From assembly GCA_016787265.1 (NCBI GenBank), contig JAEUVF010000014.1, positions 1 through 64,000 of the forward strand: DNA of 64,000 nucleotides, given 5' to 3'. Position numbers and translations under genes: made by a program. A model generated the notes under the pieces. That model saw only the letters and a program-made list of their open reading frames with translations, was not told the DNA's origin and did not search any database. This document shows positions 43,416 to 51,876 of this stretch, piece after piece. The stretch comes from Flavipsychrobacter sp. GTDB taxonomy: Bacteria > Bacteroidota > Bacteroidia > Chitinophagales > Chitinophagaceae. Positions within the stretch are counted from its first letter, which is position 1, and each line of letters opens with the position of its first letter.

Positions 43416-44202
43416 CCGTGCTTCCTTTGGTGTATCGTTTGATGATACCCCTTCCGCTTTCCCGGATAAAGGTTACAATTTCATCCCGCTCATCGGTAGC
43501 ACTGAATTCCTCTTCAATGAATTCCAATGCCTGGGAAGTATTCATGCCCTTGTTATAGAGGATCCGATAGATATCCAGGATATGATTGATGCGATCAACA
43601 CTGAAACCACGACGCTTCAGTCCCACAGAATTCACTCCCGCATAGGAGAGGGGGGTGCGGGCTGCTTTGATAAAGGGTGGTACATCCTTGCTTACCAGTG
43701 ATCCGCCGCTTACGAATGCATGCTGACCAATTTGAACAAACTGATGCACGGCACTCACTCCGCCAATAATGGCCCAATCACCCACTGTCACATGCCCGGC
43801 CATCTGTACATTGTTGCTCATGATTACATTGTTTCCAATGATGCAATCATGCGCCAGGTGACTATAGGCCATGATCAGGCAGTTTTTTCCAACTGCTGTG
43901 CGTCCACGGTCTTTGGTTCCTCGGTTGATGGTTACAAATTCCCGTATGGTAGTATCATCGCCGATTTCAACGATGGAATATTCGCCTTCAAATTTCAGAT
44001 CCTGGGGAACTGCCGCAATTACCGCCCCCGGAAAGATCCGGCAGTTTTTACCGATGCGGGCGCCTTCCATGATGGTCACATTGCTGCTGATCCAGGTGCC
44101 TTCCCCGATCTCCACGTCCTGGTGGATTACGGTAAAAGGATCAACTTTCACATTAGTGGCCAGCCTCGCGTTCGGATGTATATAGGTATGTGGATGAATC
44201 AT
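43396..44202 (-). CDS. lpxA: UDP-N-acetylglucosamine acyltransferase LpxA
   Basis: This enzyme performs the first step of lipid A synthesis, transfer of a hydroxyacyl chain to the 3-OH of UDP-GlcNAc, 268 residues. Left-handed beta-helix hexapeptide repeats fill residues 1-190. The catalytic His lies in AYSHLAHDCIIGNN, and the C-terminal helical part begins near SVGLKRRGFS. The start codon is preceded by a hairpin with a U-tract, and a TAttTTTG box lies upstream of that. Expression may therefore be partly uncoupled from lpxC/fabZ. It overlaps the following ABC ATPase gene by 20 bases. Confidence 0.96.
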   Translation of the reverse strand: MIHPHTYIHPNARLATNVKVDPFTVIHQDVEIGEGTWISSNVTIMEGARIGKNCRIFPGAVIAAVPQDLKFEGEYSIVEIGDDTTIREFVTINRGTKDRGRTAVGKNCLIMAYSHLAHDCIIGNNVIMSNNVQMAGHVTVGDWAIIGGVSAVHQFVQIGQHAFVSGGSLVSKDVPPFIKAARTPLSYAGVNSVGLKRRGFSVDRINHILDIYRILYNKGMNTSQALEFIEEEFSATDERDEIVTFIRESGRGIIKRYTKGSTDDDISI

Positions 44203-44204
44203 AT

Positions 44205-44235
44205 AAAAAAAAACGTCAGATTTTTAATCTGACGT
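44205..44235 (-). terminator. intrinsic terminator or attenuator between lpxC/fabZ and lpxA
   Basis: On the minus strand a perfect 10-bp stem (44226-44235 with 44213-44222, loop of three) is followed by eight T and then AT and the lpxA ATG at 44202. It sits inside an operon, so read-through or regulated termination must occur. Confidence 0.75.
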
Positions 44236-44236
44236 G

Positions 44237-44244
44237 CAAAAATA
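44237..44244 (-). promoter_or_regulatory. candidate -7 box TATTTTTG for lpxA
   Basis: This is an exact TAnnTTTG match on the minus strand between the lpxC/fabZ stop and the hairpin. A transcript from it would begin within the hairpin. Confidence 0.4.
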
Positions 44245-44249
44245 GGTGA

Positions 44250-45656
44250 TTATACCCGTTTCACCACCTGTGCTACCATATCGGCTTCGGCACAAAGCTT
44301 ATTTCCTACATAAACGGTTCCCCGCATCTCGCAGATGCCTCTGCGGATAGGGGCAGAGAGTTCCATTTTAAGGAGCATGGTGTCACCTGGTACGATCTTC
44401 TGCTTGAATTTGCAGTTATCGATCTTTAAAAAATAGGTGTCGTATTGGCCGGCTGGCATGGAGTTGATCGCCAGGATGCCCCCGGTTTGAGCCAGGGCCT
44501 CACAGAGCAAAACACCCGGCATGACCGGATTGCCCGGAAAGTGACCAGTGAAGAAGGGCTCATTAAAGGTTACATTCTTCACTCCAACAATTACTTTATC
44601 GGTAAGCTCAATGATTTTGTCTACCAGTAAAAAAGGATATCGGTGCGGCAGGGTCTGTTCGATCTGTTGCGCTGTATAGATGGGCGGCTGGTTACAATCA
44701 TATACCGGTACATCTTTGAGGTGCCGGTTCTTTTTGATGTATTGCTTGATCTTTTTGGCAAACTCCACATTGGTGCTGTGACCGGGACGGTTAGCGATGA
44801 TCCTTGCTTTTACAGGATATCCGATCAGGGCCAGGTCTCCCACAACATCCAGCAATTTGTGCCGGGCGGGTTCATTGGGGAAACGTAACTCCAGGTTGTT
44901 CAGGTAGCCCTCGTGCTTTACTTCCATTTTATCCCGTCCAAAAGATTTTGCCAGTCGTTGCATTTCATCTTCGGTTACAGGCTTGTCCACTACCACAATG
45001 GCATTATTAATGTCGCCTCCTTTGATAAGATTGTTATCAAGCAACATCTCCAGTTCATGAAGGAATACAAAGGTTCGGCAGGGACTGATTTCCTTTACAA
45101 ACTCCCGCATGTTCTTGAGACCGGCATGCTGAGTACCCAGAACAGGGCTATTGAAATCGATCAGGGTAGTGATCTGGTAATCCATGGAGGGCATAGCCAC
45201 CATTTCTACCCGCTTTTTCTCATCATAATGATAGATGTTCTCATCAATGCTGTACCAGGCTTTGGCAGCAGGCTGTTCCTGAACGCCCACTTCCTGCAGG
45301 AGTTCCACAAAGGGCTGCGAACTGCCATCCATGATCGGAGTTTCGGGACCATTAATTTCAATCAGTACATTGTCAACTCCCATTCCTACCAGGGCGGCCA
45401 ATACATGTTCAACCGTACTGACCCTTGCTCCATTATCCTCCAGGGTGGTGCCTCGGGAAGTGTCGGTCACCAGGTCGCAATCGGCCTTGATAATCGGTTG
45501 TCCGGGTAAATCAATACGCTGAAACTGAATTCCAAATCCGGCTGCGGCAGGCCGAAAAGTCATGTCAACTTTAACTCCGGTATGAAGGCCGGTTCCTGAA
45601 ATACTGATCTCCGCTCCAACGGTATGCTGCTTATCGGGATTGAAATTTGCGTCCAT
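44250..45656 (-). CDS. lpxC/fabZ: fused LpxC deacetylase / FabZ dehydratase
   Basis: This bifunctional enzyme is characteristic of Bacteroidota, 468 residues from the ATG at 45656 (the frame extends 11 codons further to 45689). The N-terminal LpxC part (about 1-305) is the zinc deacetylase committing UDP-3-O-acyl-GlcNAc to lipid A. Zinc ligands are His in VEHVLAALVGMG and in ARHKLLDVVGDLALIG. The C-terminal FabZ part (about 320-468) is the 3-hydroxyacyl-ACP dehydratase of fatty acid synthesis, with LPHRYPFLLVDKI and the catalytic FFTGHFPGNPVMPGVL, then EALAQTGG. It is preceded by a TAtaTTTG box and followed by an attenuator-like hairpin before lpxA. Confidence 0.97.
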   Translation of the reverse strand: MDANFNPDKQHTVGAEISISGTGLHTGVKVDMTFRPAAAGFGIQFQRIDLPGQPIIKADCDLVTDTSRGTTLEDNGARVSTVEHVLAALVGMGVDNVLIEINGPETPIMDGSSQPFVELLQEVGVQEQPAAKAWYSIDENIYHYDEKKRVEMVAMPSMDYQITTLIDFNSPVLGTQHAGLKNMREFVKEISPCRTFVFLHELEMLLDNNLIKGGDINNAIVVVDKPVTEDEMQRLAKSFGRDKMEVKHEGYLNNLELRFPNEPARHKLLDVVGDLALIGYPVKARIIANRPGHSTNVEFAKKIKQYIKKNRHLKDVPVYDCNQPPIYTAQQIEQTLPHRYPFLLVDKIIELTDKVIVGVKNVTFNEPFFTGHFPGNPVMPGVLLCEALAQTGGILAINSMPAGQYDTYFLKIDNCKFKQKIVPGDTMLLKMELSAPIRRGICEMRGTVYVGNKLCAEADMVAQVVKRV

Positions 45657-45672
45657 ACTTAAAATTGAAGGG

Positions 45673-45680
45673 CAAATATA
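45673..45680 (-). promoter_or_regulatory. -7 promoter box TATATTTG of lpxC/fabZ
   Basis: This is an exact TAnnTTTG match 16 bases upstream of the ATG at 45656. It suggests a start inside the operon in addition to read-through from lpxD. Confidence 0.5.
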
Positions 45681-45701
45681 ACGCATCAATCCAAAAGGGA
45701 A

Positions 45702-46754
45702 TTAGAGATTCACCCGTTCCGCCAGTAATTGCCTCACGAGTTGCTCCAGTTCTTTCAGTCTTTTTTCCAGGTCTGGAAGATTGCGGCTCAATGCCTGGCT
45801 GCGCAGTGCACTGGTATAATCAAAAGCCGGCGAACCGGTTACTGCCGTATTGGGTTGTTTGATGGATTTGCTTACACCACTTTGTGCATTGATTTTGGTG
45901 CCATCGGCAATGCTGATATGGCCTACGATACCGGCTTGTCCGCCAATCATTACGTTATTGCCAATTTTGGTACTACCACTCACTCCGGCCTGCGCTGCAA
46001 TCACTGTGTTATTTCCCACTTCCACATTATGTGCTACCTGGATCAGATTATCCAGTTTGGCTCCACTTCGGATAATGGTAGAACCTATGGTAGCACGGTC
46101 AATAGTTGCATTTGCACCAATCTCTACATAATCCTCCACGATCACATTACCAATCTGCGGCACTTTTTTGAAACTGCCATCCGCCTGGGGTGCAAAGCCA
46201 AATCCATCACTTCCGATTACTGTGCCGGCATGTACATTGATGTTTTTCCCAAGCTGGCAATCGTGGTAAATTTTTACACCCGCATGAATGATGGTGTTAT
46301 CACCAATGCGGACATTGTTGCCGATAAAACTGTTGGGGAATATTTTTACGTTGTTGCCTATCACAACGTTTTCGCCGATGTATGCAAATGCCCCGAGGAA
46401 AACCTGGTCGCCGATTTTGGCAGACTCTGCAACATAAACTGGTTCCTGACGACCCACGAGTTGCTGGGTTTTTAATTCCTGGTACTTTGATAACAGGGTA
46501 GCGAAGGCGGTATAAGCATCCGGTACCCGTATCAACGCAGCTTTAACAGGCTGGCGGAGTTCCAGGTTCTCATTGATGATAACTATGGATGCGCTGGTAG
46601 TATAAAGATGATCTTCGTATTTGGGATTGGCCAGGAAGGCCAGTTGTCCGGCTTTGGCTTCTTCAATTTTTCCAAATGATCCCACTGTTGCCTGGGCATC
46701 TCCTTCTACTTTTCCATTTATGAGTAGTGCGATTTGTGAAGCACTGAATTGCAT
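45702..46754 (-). CDS. lpxD: UDP-3-O-acyl-glucosamine N-acyltransferase LpxD
   Basis: This is the third enzyme of lipid A synthesis, adding the N-linked hydroxyacyl chain, 350 residues. The N-terminal uridine-binding domain (1-100; FSASQIALLINGKVEGD) is followed by a long left-handed beta-helix of hexapeptide repeats (100-300). The catalytic His region is IQVAHNVEVGNN, and IGSDGFGFAPQADGSF is the canonical family segment. The C-terminal helix (RNLPDLEKRLKELEQLVRQL, coiled coil) is also typical. It lies 12 bases after the HD hydrolase gene. Confidence 0.97.
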   Translation of the reverse strand: MQFSASQIALLINGKVEGDAQATVGSFGKIEEAKAGQLAFLANPKYEDHLYTTSASIVIINENLELRQPVKAALIRVPDAYTAFATLLSKYQELKTQQLVGRQEPVYVAESAKIGDQVFLGAFAYIGENVVIGNNVKIFPNSFIGNNVRIGDNTIIHAGVKIYHDCQLGKNINVHAGTVIGSDGFGFAPQADGSFKKVPQIGNVIVEDYVEIGANATIDRATIGSTIIRSGAKLDNLIQVAHNVEVGNNTVIAAQAGVSGSTKIGNNVMIGGQAGIVGHISIADGTKINAQSGVSKSIKQPNTAVTGSPAFDYTSALRSQALSRNLPDLEKRLKELEQLVRQLLAERVNL

Positions 46755-46766
46755 AGAATAATTGTT

Positions 46767-47996
46767 TTATGTCGCCGATTCCGGATCTAAATAACAAAAG
46801 TAGTATTTTTTAGTAGGGCGGGATAAATTGTGCTGAATAAGTGCATTATCCACTTCTGAAATATCCCGCACCGTCCCGTTCTTGAAAAGAATACGGATCC
46901 TTTCTTCCTTTGGATCATAAGTCGTGTTACTGGTCTCTCCACTGAATACAAAATAATCCAGTTCTGCATCTGAGAAGCAGGTATGCTGCAAGAGCTTTTG
47001 TCGGATGGAAGCCACTGCAGCAGCTTCCATGGGTTCTGCCTGCAGTTTCACTTTCAATAGTTTCCGGTTGATCAGCATGCGGCAGAGGGAGGATAATACC
47101 TTATCCGGATGAAAACACCAGGCTTTGACAGCAGCCATCAGGTCGTAATCATCCAACTGGCAAAAAGCATCCAACATTTCACTGTTCAAAGGAGCTGGTG
47201 CCTGCTGTTTCAGGAAAAGCTCGAGTATGGGAGAGGGAATTGGCAGAGGGATGCCTGTTTGAAGCAGGTATTTGGCTCTTCTGATTATATTCACCAGCAT
47301 CTTTTCCGCTCCCAGCACAGTTTTGTGCAGGTACACCTGCCAATACATCAGCCGTCGTGCAACCAGGAATTTTTCAATGGAAAAAATTCCTTTCTCTTCC
47401 ACCATCAGTTCTCCCTTGTGAACCGTCAGCATTTTTATGATACGGTCATAACCAATCACGCCTTCAGATACTCCGGTGAAGAAACTATCGCGGGTCAGAT
47501 AATCCATCCGGTCTACATCCACCTGCCCGGATACAAGTTGATGCAGGAACGGTTTTTCGTAGGTATTGTTGAAAATCTGAATAGCGGTATTCAGCGCACC
47601 ATTATTTTCCCTGTTCAGCACTTGCATGATCTGCAGGCTGATGCTTTCATGGTGAACACCTTCAATTAAGGTATGCTCAAGTGCATGTGAAAAGGGGCCA
47701 TGTCCAATATCATGCAGCAGGATGGCAATTTTAGCGGCCAGCTCTTCTTCGGGTGTAATCACCACGCCTTTGCTTTTTAACTCCTGCAAGGCATTACACA
47801 TCAGGTGATAGGCTCCCAGCGAATGGTGAAGCCGGCTGTGAACAGCTCCCGGATACACAAGATGAGCAAAAGCCATCTGCTGGATCCTTCGCAGCCGCTG
47901 GTAATAAGGATGGCCAATCACCCTGAATACCAGGGGGTGATCAATGGTGATAAAGCCATACACCGGGTCATTGATGATTTTTCTCCGTTCCGCCAT
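46767..47996 (-). CDS. HD-domain phosphohydrolase (dNTPase-like)
   Basis: This is a 409-residue HD-superfamily protein, similar to the YwfO/SAMHD1-like group that hydrolyses dNTPs. Metal ligands are visible in HSRLHHSLGAYHL (first His, near 54-66) and ILLHDIGHGPFSHALEH (HD pair, near 93-109), with a later Asp in VDVDRMDYLTRDS. Substrate is not determined; nucleotides are likely. It heads the lipid A operon by position and is usually found beside lpxD in this phylum, which I recall without being able to check. It diverges from porX, with 80 bases between them. Confidence 0.85.
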   Translation of the reverse strand: MAERRKIINDPVYGFITIDHPLVFRVIGHPYYQRLRRIQQMAFAHLVYPGAVHSRLHHSLGAYHLMCNALQELKSKGVVITPEEELAAKIAILLHDIGHGPFSHALEHTLIEGVHHESISLQIMQVLNRENNGALNTAIQIFNNTYEKPFLHQLVSGQVDVDRMDYLTRDSFFTGVSEGVIGYDRIIKMLTVHKGELMVEEKGIFSIEKFLVARRLMYWQVYLHKTVLGAEKMLVNIIRRAKYLLQTGIPLPIPSPILELFLKQQAPAPLNSEMLDAFCQLDDYDLMAAVKAWCFHPDKVLSSLCRMLINRKLLKVKLQAEPMEAAAVASIRQKLLQHTCFSDAELDYFVFSGETSNTTYDPKEERIRILFKNGTVRDISEVDNALIQHNLSRPTKKYYFCYLDPESAT

Positions 47997-48063
47997 TCCT
48001 TGGGTTATTTGTTAAATTCTTCTAATAGCTAGCCGGCAAAAGTACGAAGCCGCACAGATAAAT

Positions 48064-48071
48064 TACATTTG
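48064..48071 (+). promoter_or_regulatory. -7 promoter box TACATTTG of porX
   Basis: This is an exact TAnnTTTG match ending 5 bases before the ATG at 48077, again implying a very short leader. Confidence 0.5.
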
Positions 48072-48076
48072 AGTCT

Positions 48077-49633
48077 ATGCCAATAGCCAACATACTCTGG
48101 GTAGACGATGAAATGGAAAGTCTTCAATCGCAGAAACTCTTCCTTGAAAACAAAGGTTATGCCGTTCATACGCTTGCCAATGGATTTGATGCGATAGACT
48201 ATGTAAAGGAAAATCCGGTAGACGTGGTGTTACTGGATGAGAGTATGCCGGGCATCACCGGTCTTGAAACACTGGCCAAAATCAAGGAAATCAATCAACA
48301 GGTACCAGTGGTGATGATCACCAAGAACGAGACGGAAAATCTGATGGATGATGCCATTGGCTCACAGATCAGTGATTACCTGATCAAGCCGGTGAATCCC
48401 AACCAGGTATTGCTGAGTCTGAAAAAAATACTTGATAATAAAAGGCTGGTTGCAGAAAAAACTACTTCTGCCTATCAGCAACAGTTTCGTGATTTATTCA
48501 TGGCGCTCAACAGTAATCCGGATTACAACGAGTGGATGGATATCTATAAAAAACTGATATACTGGGAGCTGGAGATGGAGAAAAGTGATAGTCCGGCGAT
48601 GCAGGAAATTTTGCTTTCTCAAAAGAAAGAAGCCAATAACGAGTTTTGCAAATTCATCGCCAAAAATTATTTGAACTGGGTGCATCCCAAATCAAGTGAT
48701 GCACCTATCATGAGTAATACGGTTTTTCAGTTTAAGGTGTTGCCACACCTGGAACCAGGAGTTCCAACCTTTTTTATTTTGATCGATAACCTGCGCTTCG
48801 ACCAGTGGAAAGCAATACAGCCAATCTTTTCGACTTATTTCAGGATACTGGAAGAAGATACTTTTTACAGCATTTTGCCAACCGCCACCCAGTATGCAAG
48901 GAATGCAATTTTCGCAGGACTAATGCCATCAGAGATTGAAAAGGCATTTCCGGATTTATGGAAAAACGACGAAGAGGAAGGCGGAAAAAATCTGCAGGAG
49001 GAAGTGTTTTTCAAAGGACAGCTGAAGCGATTGAAGAAAGACAATATCAAATACAGTTATATCAAGGTGGTGAATCACCAGGCAGGAAATGAACTGGTGA
49101 GTAATATTCACAATTTGCTTAACAACGACCTGAATGTGATTGTCTACAATTTTGTAGATATGCTGAGCCATGCACGAACGGAAATGGAAGTGCTGAAGGA
49201 ACTGGCCAGTGATGAAATCAGTTACCGCAGTATTACTGCCAGCTGGTTTGAACATTCCCCGCTATTTCAGGCATTAAAGAAGATCGCGGGTAAAAAGATC
49301 AACCTGATCCTGGCAACGGACCATGGGTCGGTGCGTGTGAATACTCCACATAAAGTAGTAGGTGATAAACAGACGACTACCAATCTTCGCTATAAACATG
49401 GGCGTAACCTGAATTATGAACCCAGGGAAGTGCTGGCATTCCGGGATCCTAAGGAAGCGGGATTGCCTGTACCAACGGTAAATTCGACATTTATTTTTGC
49501 GAAAGAGGATGGTTATCTCTGTTATCCGAATAACTACAACCATTACGTGAATTATTATCGTAATACATTCCAGCACGGTGGGGTCAGTATGGAGGAGATG
49601 ATTGTGCCTGTGATCAAAATGTGCAGTAAATAA
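48077..49633 (+). CDS. porX: PorX, response regulator with PglZ domain (type IX secretion control)
   Basis: This is a 518-residue regulator. The receiver domain (1-125) has the acidic pair in WVDDE, Asp54 in VLLDESMPG and Lys in YLIKPVNP. A helical linker leads to a PglZ/alkaline-phosphatase-like domain (about 200-515) with probable metal ligands in FILIDNLRFDQW, TATQYARNA (catalytic Thr or Ser) and ILATDHGSVRVN, plus QHGGVSMEEM near the end. This architecture defines PorX, which with PorY and SigP drives genes of the type IX secretion system in Bacteroidota. The PglZ part is reported to be a phosphodiesterase. Its presence implies that the organism has T9SS. No porY is in view. Confidence 0.93.
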   Translation: MPIANILWVDDEMESLQSQKLFLENKGYAVHTLANGFDAIDYVKENPVDVVLLDESMPGITGLETLAKIKEINQQVPVVMITKNETENLMDDAIGSQISDYLIKPVNPNQVLLSLKKILDNKRLVAEKTTSAYQQQFRDLFMALNSNPDYNEWMDIYKKLIYWELEMEKSDSPAMQEILLSQKKEANNEFCKFIAKNYLNWVHPKSSDAPIMSNTVFQFKVLPHLEPGVPTFFILIDNLRFDQWKAIQPIFSTYFRILEEDTFYSILPTATQYARNAIFAGLMPSEIEKAFPDLWKNDEEEGGKNLQEEVFFKGQLKRLKKDNIKYSYIKVVNHQAGNELVSNIHNLLNNDLNVIVYNFVDMLSHARTEMEVLKELASDEISYRSITASWFEHSPLFQALKKIAGKKINLILATDHGSVRVNTPHKVVGDKQTTTNLRYKHGRNLNYEPREVLAFRDPKEAGLPVPTVNSTFIFAKEDGYLCYPNNYNHYVNYYRNTFQHGGVSMEEMIVPVIKMCSK

Positions 49634-49656
49634 GGGTGTCAGCCGGAGGGTTTCGG

Positions 49657-49664
49657 TATTTTTG
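49657..49664 (+). promoter_or_regulatory. -7 promoter box TATTTTTG before the 101-residue protein gene
   Basis: This is an exact TAnnTTTG match 15 bases before the ATG at 49680, with a second partial box (TATTTTG) just after it. Confidence 0.45.
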
Positions 49665-49679
49665 TATTTTGACAGGCTT

Positions 49680-49985
49680 ATGAAGTACACACAGGCTACA
49701 TTAAACAAAATTGAACAGGTGCTGGAAGAAGCCGGGTATATCGTTCGAATGGAACGGGGTACCTTCCAGAGTGGTTATTGTATCCTTGAGCAGAAAAAAG
49801 TAGTGGTCCTGAATAAATTCCTGCAACTGGAAGGAAAGATCAATACAATGATGGACCTGGTTCCTCAATTACAGGTGAACCCGGATGAATTGAGTCAGGA
49901 GGCTAAAAAAACCTACCTGGAAATAATTGAACGTCAGCGCCAGGCGGCCTCTGATGATGCAGGTATAGATTCCAATCAAGCTTAA
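49680..49985 (+). CDS. small conserved Bacteroidota protein
   Basis: This is a 101-residue soluble protein with no signal peptide. Helical N-terminus (TQATLNKIEQVLEEAGY) is followed by a short beta hairpin (IVRMERGTFQSGYCILEQKKVVVLNKFLQLEGK) in two halves, and a helical C-terminus with EIIERQRQ. I recognise it as a conserved hypothetical that commonly precedes the metallo-beta-lactamase-fold gene in this phylum; its function is not known. The in-frame TTG at 49662 lies in the promoter box and is unlikely to be used. The next gene begins within 12-30 bases. Confidence 0.65.
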   Translation: MKYTQATLNKIEQVLEEAGYIVRMERGTFQSGYCILEQKKVVVLNKFLQLEGKINTMMDLVPQLQVNPDELSQEAKKTYLEIIERQRQAASDDAGIDSNQA

Positions 49986-49996
49986 GATTTTTCTCT

Positions 49997-50770
49997 CTGT
50001 CCACTCCCTTAACCATAACATTTTTAGGAACCGGTACCAGTAGCGGGGTACCGATGATCGCCTGCGATTGCGAAGTCTGCAGGTCGTCTGATCCCAGGGA
50101 TAACCGGCTGCGTTCAAGTATCATGGTGCAATCCGCAACAACAACACTGGTAGTGGATTCCACGCCGGATTTTCGTTACCAGATGTTGAGGGCAAGGGTA
50201 AAGAAGCTGGACGCGATCCTGTTTACACATCCGCATAAGGATCATATAGCCGGACTGGATGATGTTCGTGCGTATAATTATTTTTCACAGCAACCGATGC
50301 AGATCTATGCGAATGAAATGACCCAGATGAATATCATCCGGGAGTTTCCTTATGCATTTGCGGAAACGAGGTATCCGGGTGTGCCGGAGATCCAGATCAA
50401 CCAGATTGATATGGATTCATTCACAGTGGGAGATATAACGGTTACGCCTATCCTGGTCTGGCATATGCGTATGCCGGTGTTAGGGTTCAGGTTCGGGAAC
50501 TTTACCTATATCACCGATGCCAACCGGATTGATCCAGCTGAAATGGACAAGATCCGGGGTAGCAGTCACCTGGTGCTGAATGCATTGCGACATGAAAAAC
50601 ATATTTCCCATTTCACTTTATCTGAGGCTGTTGCGGTAGTGCAGGAACTGAAAGTTCCAAATGCTTATTTTACGCATATCAGTCACCAGTTGGGACTGCA
50701 CGAACTCATCAATGGTAGTTTACCCGCGGGAATTCAGCTTGCCTATGACGGGTTTAGTATACAGGTATAA
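49997..50770 (+). CDS. metallo-beta-lactamase-fold hydrolase (PhnP-like) with non-standard start
   Basis: This zinc-dependent hydrolase of the PhnP/RNase Z-like MBL group has about 255 residues. The metal site is THPHKDHIAGLDD; further ligands include the His in LVWHMRMPVLGF and TDANRID. The N-terminal strand and loop TITFLGTGTSSGVP, followed by a PhnP-type CDCEVC pair, must be part of the protein. These lie before the first ATG at 50054. From the upstream stop at 49955 to that ATG there is no ATG, GTG or TTG in frame. The best candidates are CTG at 49997 (used here) or ATA at 50015. Phosphodiester cleavage is the usual chemistry; the substrate is unknown. Translational coupling to the preceding gene is plausible. 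Confidence 0.75.
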   Translation: MSTPLTITFLGTGTSSGVPMIACDCEVCRSSDPRDNRLRSSIMVQSATTTLVVDSTPDFRYQMLRARVKKLDAILFTHPHKDHIAGLDDVRAYNYFSQQPMQIYANEMTQMNIIREFPYAFAETRYPGVPEIQINQIDMDSFTVGDITVTPILVWHMRMPVLGFRFGNFTYITDANRIDPAEMDKIRGSSHLVLNALRHEKHISHFTLSEAVAVVQELKVPNAYFTHISHQLGLHELINGSLPAGIQLAYDGFSIQV

Positions 50771-50820
50771 AACCGTTTTTTCACCCTTGACCTGCACGGG
50801 ATTATGTGGTAGGTTGTGGT

Positions 50821-51876
50821 ATGAAAAAGAAGGGATGGAAGGAATGGGTCAGGGAGTATCTTCATTTTTCCAAAAAAGAACGAATCGGCATATTGGTTTT
50901 GCTGGCTGCTCTGCTGGCGATTAAAGTTGTGCCGTATTATTGGCCTGCTTCGCCACCTGCACCGGTAGTTATACCGGACAGCCTGATCGCCCGATTACTG
51001 GAGAAGTCAGGTGCGGATTCAGTGAATCATTTACGGGGGCGGGGTAGATTGTATAATCGGAGGAATTTTTCCACCCCGGAAGGTATTGGTTCTTCTGCCT
51101 ATGAGCGATCGGTTGAAAAGAGCGGGCAATTATCCGGAGCGTTGTTTCCTTTTAATCCGAATCTTGCAACCGCGGCGGATTGGCAAAAACTGGGGGTTCC
51201 TGCGAAAACGATTGGCACTATTCTCAAGTACAGGGAGAAGGGGGGACGTTTTCGATCAGGAGAAGATTTATATCGAATTTATGGAATGCCGAAGCAGTTG
51301 GCGGATCGGTTGGTACCTATGGTGAGACTGGAATCTGGAACTGGGGTGATTCTACCTGTCAACAATTCATTTGGAAGTGGAAATCAGTATCCTGCTTCTC
51401 AGGAGACATTGGATAAGGCAGACAGTAGTTTAAATTCTATTGAGTACGGAAAGAGGAAACCAGGCGGTTTCAAACCAAAGAGCATTCGAATCAACCAGGC
51501 AGATAGCCTGGACTGGCTGGCCCTGCCCGGAATTGGTCCAAAATTATCGGGTCGGATCCTGGGTTACAGGAATGCTTTGGGAGGTTTTGTAAAGGTCGAT
51601 CAGATTAAAGAAGTGTATGGATTGGCTGATTCGGTATTCCAGCAACTGTTGCCTCAACTGGAGTTGGATGCTGTTGCCGTTCGAAAACTGAATCTTAATA
51701 CTGCTACCATGGAGGAAATGTCCCGGCACCCGTATATCCGGTGGAAACTGGCCCAGGCAATTGTTCAATACAGAAATAGCAATGGGACCTTTCAGGATAT
51801 GAGCGATCTGGGCAAAATTCATCTGGTGGATACGAACTTGTTGAAGAAATTAGGGCCTTATTGCGCTTTTGAATAA
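50821..51876 (+). CDS. membrane-anchored protein with three helix-hairpin-helix (ComEA-type) motifs
   Basis: This is a 351-residue protein. A cytoplasmic basic start (MKKKGWKEWV) precedes one transmembrane helix at about 26-41 (IGILVLLAALLAIKVV) and a low-complexity spacer. Three helix-hairpin-helix units follow: FNPNLATAADWQKLGVPAKT, then INQADSLDWLALPGIGPKLS, then LNLNTATMEEMSRHPYIRWK. ComEA proteins use such motifs to bind DNA during uptake, but three in tandem on an anchored protein is a Bacteroidota arrangement whose role is not settled. A GTG at 50806 is an alternative start five codons upstream. A 7-bp inverted repeat overlaps its stop codon. Confidence 0.82.
   Translation: MKKKGWKEWVREYLHFSKKERIGILVLLAALLAIKVVPYYWPASPPAPVVIPDSLIARLLEKSGADSVNHLRGRGRLYNRRNFSTPEGIGSSAYERSVEKSGQLSGALFPFNPNLATAADWQKLGVPAKTIGTILKYREKGGRFRSGEDLYRIYGMPKQLADRLVPMVRLESGTGVILPVNNSFGSGNQYPASQETLDKADSSLNSIEYGKRKPGGFKPKSIRINQADSLDWLALPGIGPKLSGRILGYRNALGGFVKVDQIKEVYGLADSVFQQLLPQLELDAVAVRKLNLNTATMEEMSRHPYIRWKLAQAIVQYRNSNGTFQDMSDLGKIHLVDTNLLKKLGPYCAFE

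Noticed and set aside
44250..45656. LpxC-FabZ fusion as a novelty
   Set aside because: It is a well-known feature of Bacteroidota, useful for taxonomy but not new.
45729..46475. 248-codon plus-strand open frame across lpxD
   Set aside because: It is antisense to the hexapeptide repeats of lpxD; the regular repeat produces long open shadows.
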